Source: Thermodesulfobacteriaceae bacterium UBA6232 (GTDB taxonomy: Bacteria; Desulfobacterota; Thermodesulfobacteria; Thermodesulfobacteriales; Thermodesulfobacteriaceae). From it: DNA of 46,700 bases. The position numbers and the translations under genes are program-made. The notes beneath the pieces were generated by a model. It searched no databases, was not told the DNA's origin, and saw nothing but the letters and a program-made list of their open reading frames with translations. Positions within the stretch are counted from its first letter, which is position 1. Each line of letters opens with the position of its first letter. Below are positions 1-6,335 of this stretch, in pieces. Where the stretch lies: the NCBI GenBank assembly GCA_002441555.1, contig DJWK01000018.1:19808-66507 (forward strand), read 5' to 3'.

Positions 1-287
1 GGATAATCAGGATGGGAATGAAAAATTCCTATAACTTCAAATCCTAAAGCCTCAGCCTCCCTTTCAGCCAACAAAAACTCCTTAGGATCTATCTGATACC
101 TCCTTTTTCTTTCTTCCTTTTTTGGCCAAACATTTTCTACACTTTTTATCCTCTTGATTTCAAAGACCTCATTCTTCCTTTTTCCTATTAGAAGTGCACA
201 GGCCTCCTCAGGATATTTAGCTTTGGCCAGCTCTTCAAGATCTCTTTTTAGTTCCTCAGGAAGCCAAATCTCTTCTTTATGGCTCAT
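1..287 (-). CDS. JAMM/MPN metallopeptidase (Mec-like), 3' end outside window
   Basis: About 95 N-terminal residues are visible, starting at the ATG that ends at position 287. An early Glu pair (PEEACALLIG) and, near the window edge, GIFHSHPDY give the Glu and His-x-His of a JAMM zinc site; the expected downstream Ser and Asp lie outside. The start overlaps the end of the upstream PLP synthase gene by 11 nt, so the two are translationally coupled. In actinobacteria a JAMM enzyme (Mec) releases cysteine from the carrier CysO after CysM has built it on the CysO thiocarboxylate; the pairing here suggests the same job (inference). Alternative: removal of a C-terminal extension from a ThiS/MoaD-like sulfur carrier. 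Confidence 0.8.
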   Translation of the reverse strand, partial: MSHKEEIWLPEELKRDLEELAKAKYPEEACALLIGKRKNEVFEIKRIKSVENVWPKKEERKRRYQIDPKEFLLAEREAEALGFEVIGIFHSHPDY

Positions 288-1212
288 TCCAAAACCTCTC
301 GCTCAAATATTTGTGTCCGCTATCAGGAAACAGGGTAACTACCACCCCTTCTTTAAGACTTAAAGCCACTTTTAAGGCTCCAGCAAGGGCTGCCCCTGAA
401 GAAATACCTACAAAATATCCAAGCTTCTCAAGAAGAGCTTTGGCAAAGGTATAAGCCTCTTCTGTGCTTATATAGATTACCTCATCAAGAAGGCTTTCGT
501 CATAAATAGCCGGTTTCAATGCGCTTTGCATGTGTTTTAGCCCCTCAATTCCGTGAAGCGAACTATCAGGCTGAACCCCGATCAATTTGATTTCGGGATT
601 TTTTTCCTTTAGATATCTTCCCACACCCATCATGGTGCCTCCTGTTCCAAGCCCAGCAACAAAGTGGGTAACCCTTCCTTCCGTTCCTTCCCATATCTCC
701 GGCCCTGTGGTTTTATAATGGGCAAGATAATTGGCAGGATTACTATATTGATCAGCGTAAAAATAGAGCTCCCCATTTTCAGCATAAAGCTCTCTTGCCT
801 TAAAGATGGCTCCGTCAATCCCCTCCAGAGGATCAGTAAGAATAAGTTCTGCCCCGAAGATTTTTAAAAGCCTTATGCGTTCAGGGCTTGCGTTTGAAGG
901 AAGACAGAGGGTTACTTCATATCCTCTTCTTTTGGCAAGAAGGGTATAGGCTATACCCATATTCCCTGAAGTAGCATCAAGAAGCCTTTTTCCAGGTTTT
1001 AAAAGCCCCTCCCTTTCTGCCGATAAAATAATCTCCCTTGCAGGACGATCCTTAACAGAACCTCCTGGATTATACCATTCCGCCTTGGCATAAAGCTCAA
1101 CCCCAATCTTTCCCTCTAAAAATATTCCCAGATCAAGAAGGGGGGTATTACCTATCATGTTATATATATCTTTAAAAATAAATAAATTTTTGTAAAAATT
1201 ATTATGTTTCAT
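277..1212 (-). CDS. cysM: PLP-dependent cysteine synthase, CysM type
   Basis: A 311-residue fold-type II PLP enzyme that makes cysteine from an activated serine and a sulfur donor. Visible signatures: MIGNTPLLDL, the PLP lysine in NPGGSVKDR (about K54), TSGNMGI for substrate binding, GTGGTMMG for phosphate, and GISSGAA near the C-terminus. I chose the start at 1212 because AAAGGAG lies just upstream; an internal ATG at 1158 would begin at MIGNTP. The coupled JAMM peptidase downstream argues for the CysM/carrier-protein route (O-phosphoserine plus thiocarboxylate) over the CysK route, but the substrate cannot be read from sequence alone. The leader carries a strong hairpin and a possible anti-SD element, and a copied sulfide-type promoter/operator lies further upstream. 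Confidence 0.88.
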   Translation of the reverse strand: MKHNNFYKNLFIFKDIYNMIGNTPLLDLGIFLEGKIGVELYAKAEWYNPGGSVKDRPAREIILSAEREGLLKPGKRLLDATSGNMGIAYTLLAKRRGYEVTLCLPSNASPERIRLLKIFGAELILTDPLEGIDGAIFKARELYAENGELYFYADQYSNPANYLAHYKTTGPEIWEGTEGRVTHFVAGLGTGGTMMGVGRYLKEKNPEIKLIGVQPDSSLHGIEGLKHMQSALKPAIYDESLLDEVIYISTEEAYTFAKALLEKLGYFVGISSGAALAGALKVALSLKEGVVVTLFPDSGHKYLSERFWNEP

Positions 1213-1275
1213 CCTTTTCTCCTTTATTGGATTTTTGAAAAGAGAAAAAGGATTTTTTTAGAGACTACAGGGACA

Positions 1276-1298
1276 GTCCGGGCACATTCGCCCGGGAC
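1276..1298 (-). promoter_or_regulatory. Leader hairpin upstream of cysM
   Basis: A GC-rich inverted repeat in AT-rich surroundings: GTCC and GGGC pair with GCCC and GGAC with one bulged base and a 6-nt loop. It sits about 65 nt upstream of the cysM start in the predicted leader. No T-run follows on the cysM strand, so it is not a simple terminator. The leader also has TTTTCTCC (plus coordinates 1307-1314), an exact complement of the GGAGAAAA at the cysM ribosome binding site (1215-1222). The pair looks like a switchable cis-regulatory RNA. It matches no riboswitch class I recognise. Confidence 0.5.
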
Positions 1299-1361
1299 AA
1301 CAGAGAGGAGAAAAACTTGTATTAAGATAAATAAAGTAATTAACTTTCATAGTATTTTTAG

Positions 1362-1389
1362 TTTATAACTTAATTTTTAATTTTGTCAA
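1362..1389 (-). promoter_or_regulatory. Proximal promoter for cysM
   Basis: On the minus strand TTGACA (1384-1389) and TATAAA (1362-1367) are separated by 16 nt. Transcription would start near 1355 and give a leader of about 140 nt that contains the hairpin. Confidence 0.55.
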
Positions 1390-1445
1390 GCCCTCTTTTA
1401 TACCTTTTATTTTCACCCTTACCCCATCTCTTTTAAACACCTCTC

Positions 1446-1547
1446 AAACCTTATAAAATTTTACTTCTTCAACTTTTTATTCACATTCAAAAATCTAAAT
1501 ATTATGTTCCAAAACTCTTTGTTAAAGTCAAGAGATAAAATTAAAGA
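1446..1547 (-). repeat. Imperfect copy of the sulfide promoter/operator block
   Basis: About 100 nt that align, in the same orientation and with few gaps, to 3344-3441 in front of the dsrE-sqr genes. Shared parts include CTTGACT (-35), AACATAATATT, and flanking runs TAAAATTTTAC and AAATTAAAGA. The operator here (ATTC at 1485-1488, 8-nt spacer, AAAT at 1497-1500) differs by one base in its second half-site. This copy could place cysM under the same persulfide-sensing repressor, with weaker binding. The rest of the gap between 1550 and 1831 holds no convincing gene. Confidence 0.7.
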
Positions 1548-1831
1548 TTCTGGATTAAAATTTAAAAGGACACAATTTTTGCTATAACACCCCCTTTATT
1601 TTTCTGGAAATGCCTTTCTAAAGAGGAGAAAATATGCAAAGAAAATTCTTTATCATGAAGGATATCGGAGATAGATGCCGCATTTTAAAAGAGATGTTCC
1701 AAAAAGGCATAACCCTTTAAAAAAGACTTTAAGGCTTTTTGAGAAAAGGAAATTAAAAAAACTTCGCAGAGAGATAATTTTTATAGAAAAGATTGGAAAT
1801 TTTAATGGGAGTGACTTATTATAATGAATTC

Positions 1832-2974
1832 TTAAAAGCCCTTTAAAAAAATTTGCCAATAAAGGTATTTACCAAGCCAGACATGAAGCATCCAGTTCAA
1901 CCTGCTTTCTTTAGGAGGAGAAAGGCTTTTTTCATAGTTGTACCTTGAAAACATTATTTTTCCAAATCTTGTCATTACAGGACAGAGAATTTCTCCATCA
2001 TAGATTGTAGAATCTTCAGTTTTAGAACCTGTAAAGACACTTAATTTTTTTGCTAAGACCTTGGCTTGAAGACGGGTTCCAGAGGCAGTTTTTGCAGTAG
2101 GTAAACTTGCTACATCTCCCAGGGCAAAAATATCTCTATAGAGTTTATGCTGAAGTCTATGGGAATCAACCTTTATAAATCCCGTCTCATCACAAAAATC
2201 AGGAATTTCCAAAAAGGCCTTGTGAATGGTGTGAGGCGGAGTAAAAATTAGATAATCATAAAAAATTTCCTCCTCACCTTTTATTTTTCTTTTTACAACA
2301 TCCACTTCCTTTATTTGAAAATTTTTAATTACTTGAATATTTCTCTCTTTACAGATATTTTCAAGCTTTTCAGCATAGGGAGATCGCCCTAAAACTTGAC
2401 CTGCAGGAGTTATAAAAATCAATTTAAACTTTTCTCTAAGACCCTTTTTCCGAAGATAATCCTCTAAAAGGAGTATAAATTTTATAGGAGCTGCCGGGCA
2501 TTTAATAGGGATACCTCCAATTGCAGAGACAATGGTTCCACCTTTTAATCTGGGTATTTCTTCTTTTAGTTTTTTTGCACCAGAAAGGGTATAAAATTCA
2601 TAAATGTTACCTTTGTAAAGTCCCTCACTAATCCCTGGAATTTTCTCCCAGTCAAGTTCAGCCCCTGTAGAGATAACTAATTTATCGTAATTTATAGATT
2701 CACCCGAGGATAAAGTAACCTCCTTAGTTAAAGGATTTAAAGTTTTAACCTCCCCTTGAATTAACTTCACCCTTTTTGAAAGAAGATACTTCACAGGCCT
2801 TGAGATAAACTCTTCGGAAATCAACCGAAAACAGAGTAAAGTAAAACCAGGTTGAAAATAATGGTTTTTACTCTTTTCAATAAGAATAATTTCTGTTGAG
2901 GTAGAAAGTTTCCGTGCTAAGGTGTTAGCAAGAATTAATCCTCCAGTTCCAGCGCCAATAATTAAAACTCTCAT
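1832..2974 (-). CDS. sqr: Sulfide:quinone oxidoreductase-like flavoprotein
   Basis: A 380-residue FAD enzyme of the SQR/flavocytochrome-c sulfide dehydrogenase family, which oxidises sulfide to polysulfide or sulfur and passes electrons to quinone at the membrane. It begins with the dinucleotide fold GAGTGGLILAN; STGAEL and FALGDVASLP mark the second FAD-binding region. Redox-active cysteine candidates are IKCPAAP (mid-protein) and EILCPVMT (near residue 330), matching the usual SQR pair; a third Cys lies in LLCFRL. The C-terminus ends in an aromatic, basic stretch typical of membrane-anchored SQRs. It follows the DsrE-like selenoprotein by 23 nt with AAAGAGG as RBS and shares its promoter and operator. 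The SQR subtype is not resolved. Confidence 0.85.
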   Translation of the reverse strand: MRVLIIGAGTGGLILANTLARKLSTSTEIILIEKSKNHYFQPGFTLLCFRLISEEFISRPVKYLLSKRVKLIQGEVKTLNPLTKEVTLSSGESINYDKLVISTGAELDWEKIPGISEGLYKGNIYEFYTLSGAKKLKEEIPRLKGGTIVSAIGGIPIKCPAAPIKFILLLEDYLRKKGLREKFKLIFITPAGQVLGRSPYAEKLENICKERNIQVIKNFQIKEVDVVKRKIKGEEEIFYDYLIFTPPHTIHKAFLEIPDFCDETGFIKVDSHRLQHKLYRDIFALGDVASLPTAKTASGTRLQAKVLAKKLSVFTGSKTEDSTIYDGEILCPVMTRFGKIMFSRYNYEKSLSPPKESRLNWMLHVWLGKYLYWQIFLKGF

Positions 2975-2997
2975 TCTATAAACCTCTTTTAGAAATT

Positions 2998-3309
2998 TTA
3001 AAAGAAAACTAATTTATCTGAGCCTATTACTAATTCATAAAAATCCACCATACTTCTCTCTTCTTGGCTAAGCGAGAGACCTCTCGCCTTTACACAGGCC
3101 CCTCAAGCTACAATCTTTCCATTTCTTTCAATAACCTCTCTCATAAGGGATAAAATCCTTTCTTCATTAAGGGTTAACACCTCAACACCTTTTCCCATTG
3201 CAAAAATTTCAACCTCATGCCCCTCTTCCAGAGCAAAAAGTGAAAATCTAAGGGCATTGTAAAAATTTTCGGGTTCTGAAGTATTAATCACCACCCCTAT
3301 TTTGGCCAT
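2998..3309 (-). CDS. DsrE-family sulfur-carrier selenoprotein (Sec encoded by UGA)
   Basis: Read through one in-frame TGA (3103-3105), this is a 103-residue DsrE/TusD-like protein. It opens with MAKIGVVIN, has the FALEEGHEVEIFAMGKGVE strand-helix region, and reaches GKIVA-U-GACVKARGL: the UGA falls exactly where DsrE-like proteins have their persulfide-carrying Cys (pattern CGxCxKARG). The frame then stays open for 34 codons to a TAA. A SECIS-type hairpin follows the UGA. Start chosen at 3309 with AAAGGAGGTGGTG upstream. It precedes sqr and is divergent from an ArsR regulator, so it probably carries or reduces persulfide made by SQR (inference). If UGA is read as stop, the product is a 68-residue fragment lacking the active site. 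Confidence 0.88.
3070..3090 (-). promoter_or_regulatory. Bacterial SECIS element of the DsrE-like gene
   Basis: GCGAGA pairs with TCTCGC, extended by a G-U and an A-U pair, around the tetraloop GGUC. The loop starts 22 nt after the UGA, within the usual 16-37 nt window for bacterial SECIS elements, and GGUC matches the core of the E. coli fdhF loop (AGGUCU) bound by SelB. Confidence 0.85.
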
Positions 3310-3376
3310 CTCTCACCACCTCCTTTCTATTAATGCCACACATAAGCCTTGTAAAATTTTACTCCTTAATCTTTTT

Positions 3377-3396
3377 ATATTCAAATATCTGAATAT
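3377..3396. promoter_or_regulatory. ArsR/SqrR-type operator
   Basis: A perfect inverted repeat, ATATTCA and TGAATAT around 6 nt, which contains ATTC-N8-GAAT, the known recognition pattern of BigR/SqrR persulfide-sensing repressors. It overlaps the predicted start region of the dsrE-sqr transcript, so binding would block transcription. Confidence 0.75.
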
Positions 3397-3397
3397 T

Positions 3398-3425
3398 ATG
3401 TTACAAAAATTTTTCCTGAAGTCAA
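3398..3425 (-). promoter_or_regulatory. Promoter for dsrE-like/sqr
   Basis: Minus-strand TTGACT (3420-3425), 16-nt spacer and TAACAT (3398-3403), with the predicted start inside the operator. The same elements recur in the copy upstream of cysM, which supports their role. Confidence 0.55.
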
Positions 3426-3443
3426 GAGTTAAAATTAAAGACC

Positions 3444-3471
3444 TTGAAAAGTAGCAAAGTATCTTTATAAT
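3444..3471 (+). promoter_or_regulatory. Promoter for arsR-kdsA with very short leader
   Basis: TTGAAA (3444-3449), 16-nt spacer, TATAAT (3466-3471). A start near 3478 leaves only about 5 nt before the arsR ATG, and no Shine-Dalgarno sequence is visible, so the message may be leaderless. Confidence 0.55.
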
Positions 3472-3482
3472 CATTCCTTAAG

Positions 3483-3806
3483 ATGAAGGACTTCAAAAGA
3501 AAAATTGAGATTCTCAAAATAATTGCTCATCCTATAAGGATAAGACTCCTTCAGGAATTGAAAAAAAATATTCACTGTGTTAGTGATCTTGTCAAAATCC
3601 TGAAAGTAAGACAGTCAACCATATCCCAGCATTTAGCCCTTCTTCGCAAGGGAGATCTTGTAGATTACTATGTAGAAGGAAAAGAAAGATGTTACTTTAT
3701 CAAAGATCCTTTTGTTTCGGAGTTGCTGGATTTTCTTTCAAGGGATCAATATAAACCTCTTGAAGTTCCTAAGTGTTGTCCTATTACTAAGAAAAGGTTG
3801 AAATAA
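3483..3806 (+). CDS. ArsR-family repressor, probable persulfide/sulfide sensor
   Basis: A 107-residue winged-helix regulator: AHPIRIRLLQEL is the typical ArsR opening, and VRQSTISQHLALLRKGDLV is the recognition helix and wing start. Cys sits at about residue 32 (HCVSDL), 65 (ERCYF) and 98-99 (PKCCP). SqrR/BigR/CstR-type sensors use a Cys pair, the first in the helix before the recognition helix, to form a tetrasulfide; the positions here fit that better than the metal-binding motif of arsenic-type ArsR. The nearby ATTC-N8-GAAT operator and the divergent dsrE-like/sqr genes support a role in sulfide response. Its stop codon directly abuts the kdsA start, so LPS sugar synthesis is co-transcribed. 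Confidence 0.82.
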   Translation: MKDFKRKIEILKIIAHPIRIRLLQELKKNIHCVSDLVKILKVRQSTISQHLALLRKGDLVDYYVEGKERCYFIKDPFVSELLDFLSRDQYKPLEVPKCCPITKKRLK

Positions 3807-4595
3807 ATGTCTAAAAATCCCTTTTTAATTATTGCTGGGCCCTGTGTTCTTGAGGACCTTGATACTGCCCTCTACATAGCAGAATACCTTAAAAAGCTTA
3901 CAGAAAAATTTGGCTTTGATTATATTTTTAAGGCCTCCTTTGATAAGGCCAATCGCACCTCCCTTTATTCCTATAGAGGCCCCGGGCTTGAAAAGGGCCT
4001 TGAGATGCTTTCCGCCGTTAAAGAAAAAATCCAGGTGAAAATTACTACCGATGTCCACGAAACTTGGCAGGTTGAGCCAGTTTCAGAGGTAGTTGATGTA
4101 ATCCAGATTCCTGCCTTTCTTTGCAGGCAAACGGATCTCCTTCTTAAGGCAAGTGAAACTGGACGCATCGTAAATATAAAAAAAGGACAATTCCTATCTC
4201 CCTGGGATACAAAGTATATTGTGGAAAAGGTTAGAGCTGGAAGAGCCAAAGAAGTCTGGCTTACTGAGCGGGGAACCTCTTTTGGTTATCGTAATCTGGT
4301 GGTGGATTTCAGAGGCCTTCCTGTAATGAAGGAATATGCTGATAGGGTTATTTTTGATGCTACCCATAGCGTTCAACTGCCAGGAGGTGGTGAAGGAAAA
4401 TCTGGCGGGGAAAGACATTTCGTGCCTTATCTTATAAGGGCAGCCGTTGCCGTAGGCGTGGATGGAGTCTTTATGGAGGTTCATCCAGAGCCAGATAAAG
4501 CCTTATGTGATGGTCCGAATTCCCTTCCCCTTTCAGAGCTTGAAAAGATTTTCACTCAAATAAAAGCCCTCCTTAGTGCTTTAGAAAATGTTTAA
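3807..4595 (+). CDS. kdsA: 3-deoxy-D-manno-octulosonate 8-phosphate synthase
   Basis: A 262-residue enzyme that condenses phosphoenolpyruvate with arabinose 5-phosphate to Kdo-8-phosphate for the LPS inner core. Signatures: IAGPCVLEDLD at the N-terminus, FKASFDKANRTS, TDVHE, KKGQFLSPWD, and FDATHSVQLPGG. The Cys in AGPC is the metal-binding residue of the metal-dependent class, where other KdsA proteins have Asn. It starts immediately after the arsR stop and overlaps kdsC by 8 nt. Confidence 0.95.
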   Translation: MSKNPFLIIAGPCVLEDLDTALYIAEYLKKLTEKFGFDYIFKASFDKANRTSLYSYRGPGLEKGLEMLSAVKEKIQVKITTDVHETWQVEPVSEVVDVIQIPAFLCRQTDLLLKASETGRIVNIKKGQFLSPWDTKYIVEKVRAGRAKEVWLTERGTSFGYRNLVVDFRGLPVMKEYADRVIFDATHSVQLPGGGEGKSGGERHFVPYLIRAAVAVGVDGVFMEVHPEPDKALCDGPNSLPLSELEKIFTQIKALLSALENV

Positions 4596-5127
4596 ATTTC
4601 CGCCTGAGGTTCTTAAAAGAGCTGAAAAGGTTAAACTTCTTCTTCTTGATGTAGATGGAGTGCTTACCGATGGTGGAATTATTATTACCGGAGAGGGAGA
4701 AGAAATAAAGATTTTCTCCGTGCTTGATGGAATGGGAATCAAACTTTTGCAAAAGGCAGGGGTTGAGGTAGGCATTCTTTCTGGAAGATTTTCCCCTGTT
4801 ATGAAGCACCGTTCAAGGGAGCTTGGAATTGACCTTCTTTATCAGGGGGAGCTTGCCAAAGTGCCTGCCTTTGAAAGAATCCTTAAAGAAAAAGGACTTA
4901 AAGAAGAAGAGGTTGCCTATGCAGGAGATGACTGGCTTGACATTCCCATTTTGAAAAGGGTTGGCCTTGCCATCGGAGTTCCCAATGCCTGGCCTCCAGT
5001 GAATAATTATGTCCATTATGTAACTAAAAAGGAAGGCGGAAAAGGTGCTGTAAGGGAAATATGCGATCTCATTTTAACTGCTAAGGGTTTATGGAAAAAG
5101 TTTTTGCAAGAATATTTATCATTATAA
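4588..5127 (+). CDS. kdsC: Kdo-8-phosphate phosphatase
   Basis: A 179-residue HAD phosphatase that makes Kdo from the product of KdsA. LLLDVDGVLTDGG holds the nucleophile and acid Asp pair, ILSGR is motif II, and YAGDDWLDIPIL gives the Mg-binding motif IV. It has no cap domain, as usual for the tetrameric KdsC type. Its 3' end overlaps the start of lptC by 37 nt. Confidence 0.93.
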   Translation: MFKFPPEVLKRAEKVKLLLLDVDGVLTDGGIIITGEGEEIKIFSVLDGMGIKLLQKAGVEVGILSGRFSPVMKHRSRELGIDLLYQGELAKVPAFERILKEKGLKEEEVAYAGDDWLDIPILKRVGLAIGVPNAWPPVNNYVHYVTKKEGGKGAVREICDLILTAKGLWKKFLQEYLSL

Positions 5128-5564
5128 TTCTTTTTCTTTTTTCTGAAGCCTTTTCTCAGGAGGTAAAAATTAAAGGGGTCAATTATCAGCGTTATGAAGG
5201 AGAAAGACTTGTATGGAAACTTCTTTCAGATTCTTATGAACAAAAGGGAGATACCTTTATTGCCAAAAAGGTTTATCTTGAAAATCTTCCCAAGGGCTTG
5301 AGAATTTATGCTGATGAAGCCTTTTATTTAAAAGCTGAAGAGAAATTTATCTTGAAAGGAAATGTTAAGATACTTACAGAAAAGGAAGGTGAAATTTACA
5401 CAGAGGAGCTTATTTTTTATCCCAAAAGGAATTTGCTTTTAGCGCAAGGTGAAGTAACCATAATAAAAGAAAATCTTAAACTCTCAGGAAGCGGCTTATC
5501 CTATGACCTTGCTAAAGGCGATTTAAAACTCCAAAAAAGGGCTAAGGCCCAATTTAAATTTTAA
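5091..5564 (+). CDS. lptC: LptC-like LPS export periplasmic protein
   Basis: A 157-residue protein with one N-terminal membrane/signal helix (FARIFIIIILFLFSEAFS) followed by a beta-rich region typical of LptC/LptA: repeated short strands such as LRIYADEAFYL, FILKGNVKIL and LLLAQGEVTI. LptC anchors the Lpt bridge to the inner-membrane LptBFG transporter. Position directly after kdsC, the order seen in many LPS loci, supports LptC over LptA. The start at 5091 lies within the kdsC end, in another frame. Confidence 0.8.
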   Translation: MEKVFARIFIIIILFLFSEAFSQEVKIKGVNYQRYEGERLVWKLLSDSYEQKGDTFIAKKVYLENLPKGLRIYADEAFYLKAEEKFILKGNVKILTEKEGEIYTEELIFYPKRNLLLAQGEVTIIKENLKLSGSGLSYDLAKGDLKLQKRAKAQFKF

Positions 5565-5579
5565 TTAAGTAATATACTT

Positions 5580-6335
5580 ATGGAAGAAAAATTCTCTCCA
5601 AAAATTCTTGAAAGATTGAAAAAGTTTGAAGAAAAATCCCAGGGACACAGAAAAAGGGTAAAGGAAAGATTTTTAAAAGAAGGTCCTGAAAGTTTCACCG
5701 ATGAAGACCTTCTTGAGCTTCTTCTTTTTTTCGGAATTCCAAGAAGAGATACTCGTGGTCTTGCAAGACAACTTTTAAAGGAATTTGGTGGACGCCTTGA
5801 TGTCATCCTTGATGCCGATGTTAAAGAGCTCAAGAAAATTAAAGGACTTGGAGAAAAGGCTCTTCTTCCTCTAAAGGTGGTTCATGAGGTGGCAAGAAGA
5901 TACCTGCGAGCAAGAATCAAAGAAGGTAACTATCTGAAATCACCAAAGGAGGTTTACGAATATCTCCTATATGAATTGAAGGGTGAAAAGAAAGAAATTT
6001 TTATGGTTATTTACCTTGCAAGTGATAATAGGGTGCTTTCCCTTGATAGGCTTTTTGAGGGAACCATTTCAGAAAGCCTTGTTTATCCGAGAGAAATCTT
6101 TGGAAGGGCTTATACTCTTGGTGCAAGCAAAATCATTCTTGCCCACAATCACCCCTCTGGGAATTTAACCCCCTCTTCTGCAGACTTAAACATCACAAAG
6201 ATTCTCATTCTTTCAGGGAAACTTCTTCATGTGAAGGTTCTTGATCACCTCATTATTGGGCAGGACTCCTATTATAGTTTTGCTGAAGCAGGAGTTCTTG
6301 AAGAGCTTGAAAGGGAGGTTCAAAAACTATTATGA
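5580..6335 (+). CDS. radC: RadC family JAB-domain protein
   Basis: A 251-residue protein with an N-terminal helix-hairpin-helix part (KKIKGLGEKALLPLK) and a C-terminal JAMM fold: ESLVYPREIF, then LAHNHPSGNLTPSSADLN. The zinc-ligand pattern is complete. The cellular role is unsettled; older links to DNA repair are weak. It overlaps ispH by 4 nt. Confidence 0.93.
   Translation: MEEKFSPKILERLKKFEEKSQGHRKRVKERFLKEGPESFTDEDLLELLLFFGIPRRDTRGLARQLLKEFGGRLDVILDADVKELKKIKGLGEKALLPLKVVHEVARRYLRARIKEGNYLKSPKEVYEYLLYELKGEKKEIFMVIYLASDNRVLSLDRLFEGTISESLVYPREIFGRAYTLGASKIILAHNHPSGNLTPSSADLNITKILILSGKLLHVKVLDHLIIGQDSYYSFAEAGVLEELEREVQKLL

Noticed and set aside
1261..1320. T-box or SAM riboswitch in the cysM leader
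   Set aside because: The conserved T-box sequence and the SAM-I core are absent; only a generic hairpin and anti-SD pairing are seen.
1676..1825. 49-codon basic plus-strand ORF in the gap upstream of cysM
   Set aside because: Lys/Arg-rich by A-run composition, no recognisable family and only a weak ribosome binding site; on the minus strand the same place gives another spurious ORF.
3825..4484. Long minus-strand ORFs opposite kdsA
   Set aside because: They are shadows of a well-supported gene with no ribosome binding sites or family motifs.
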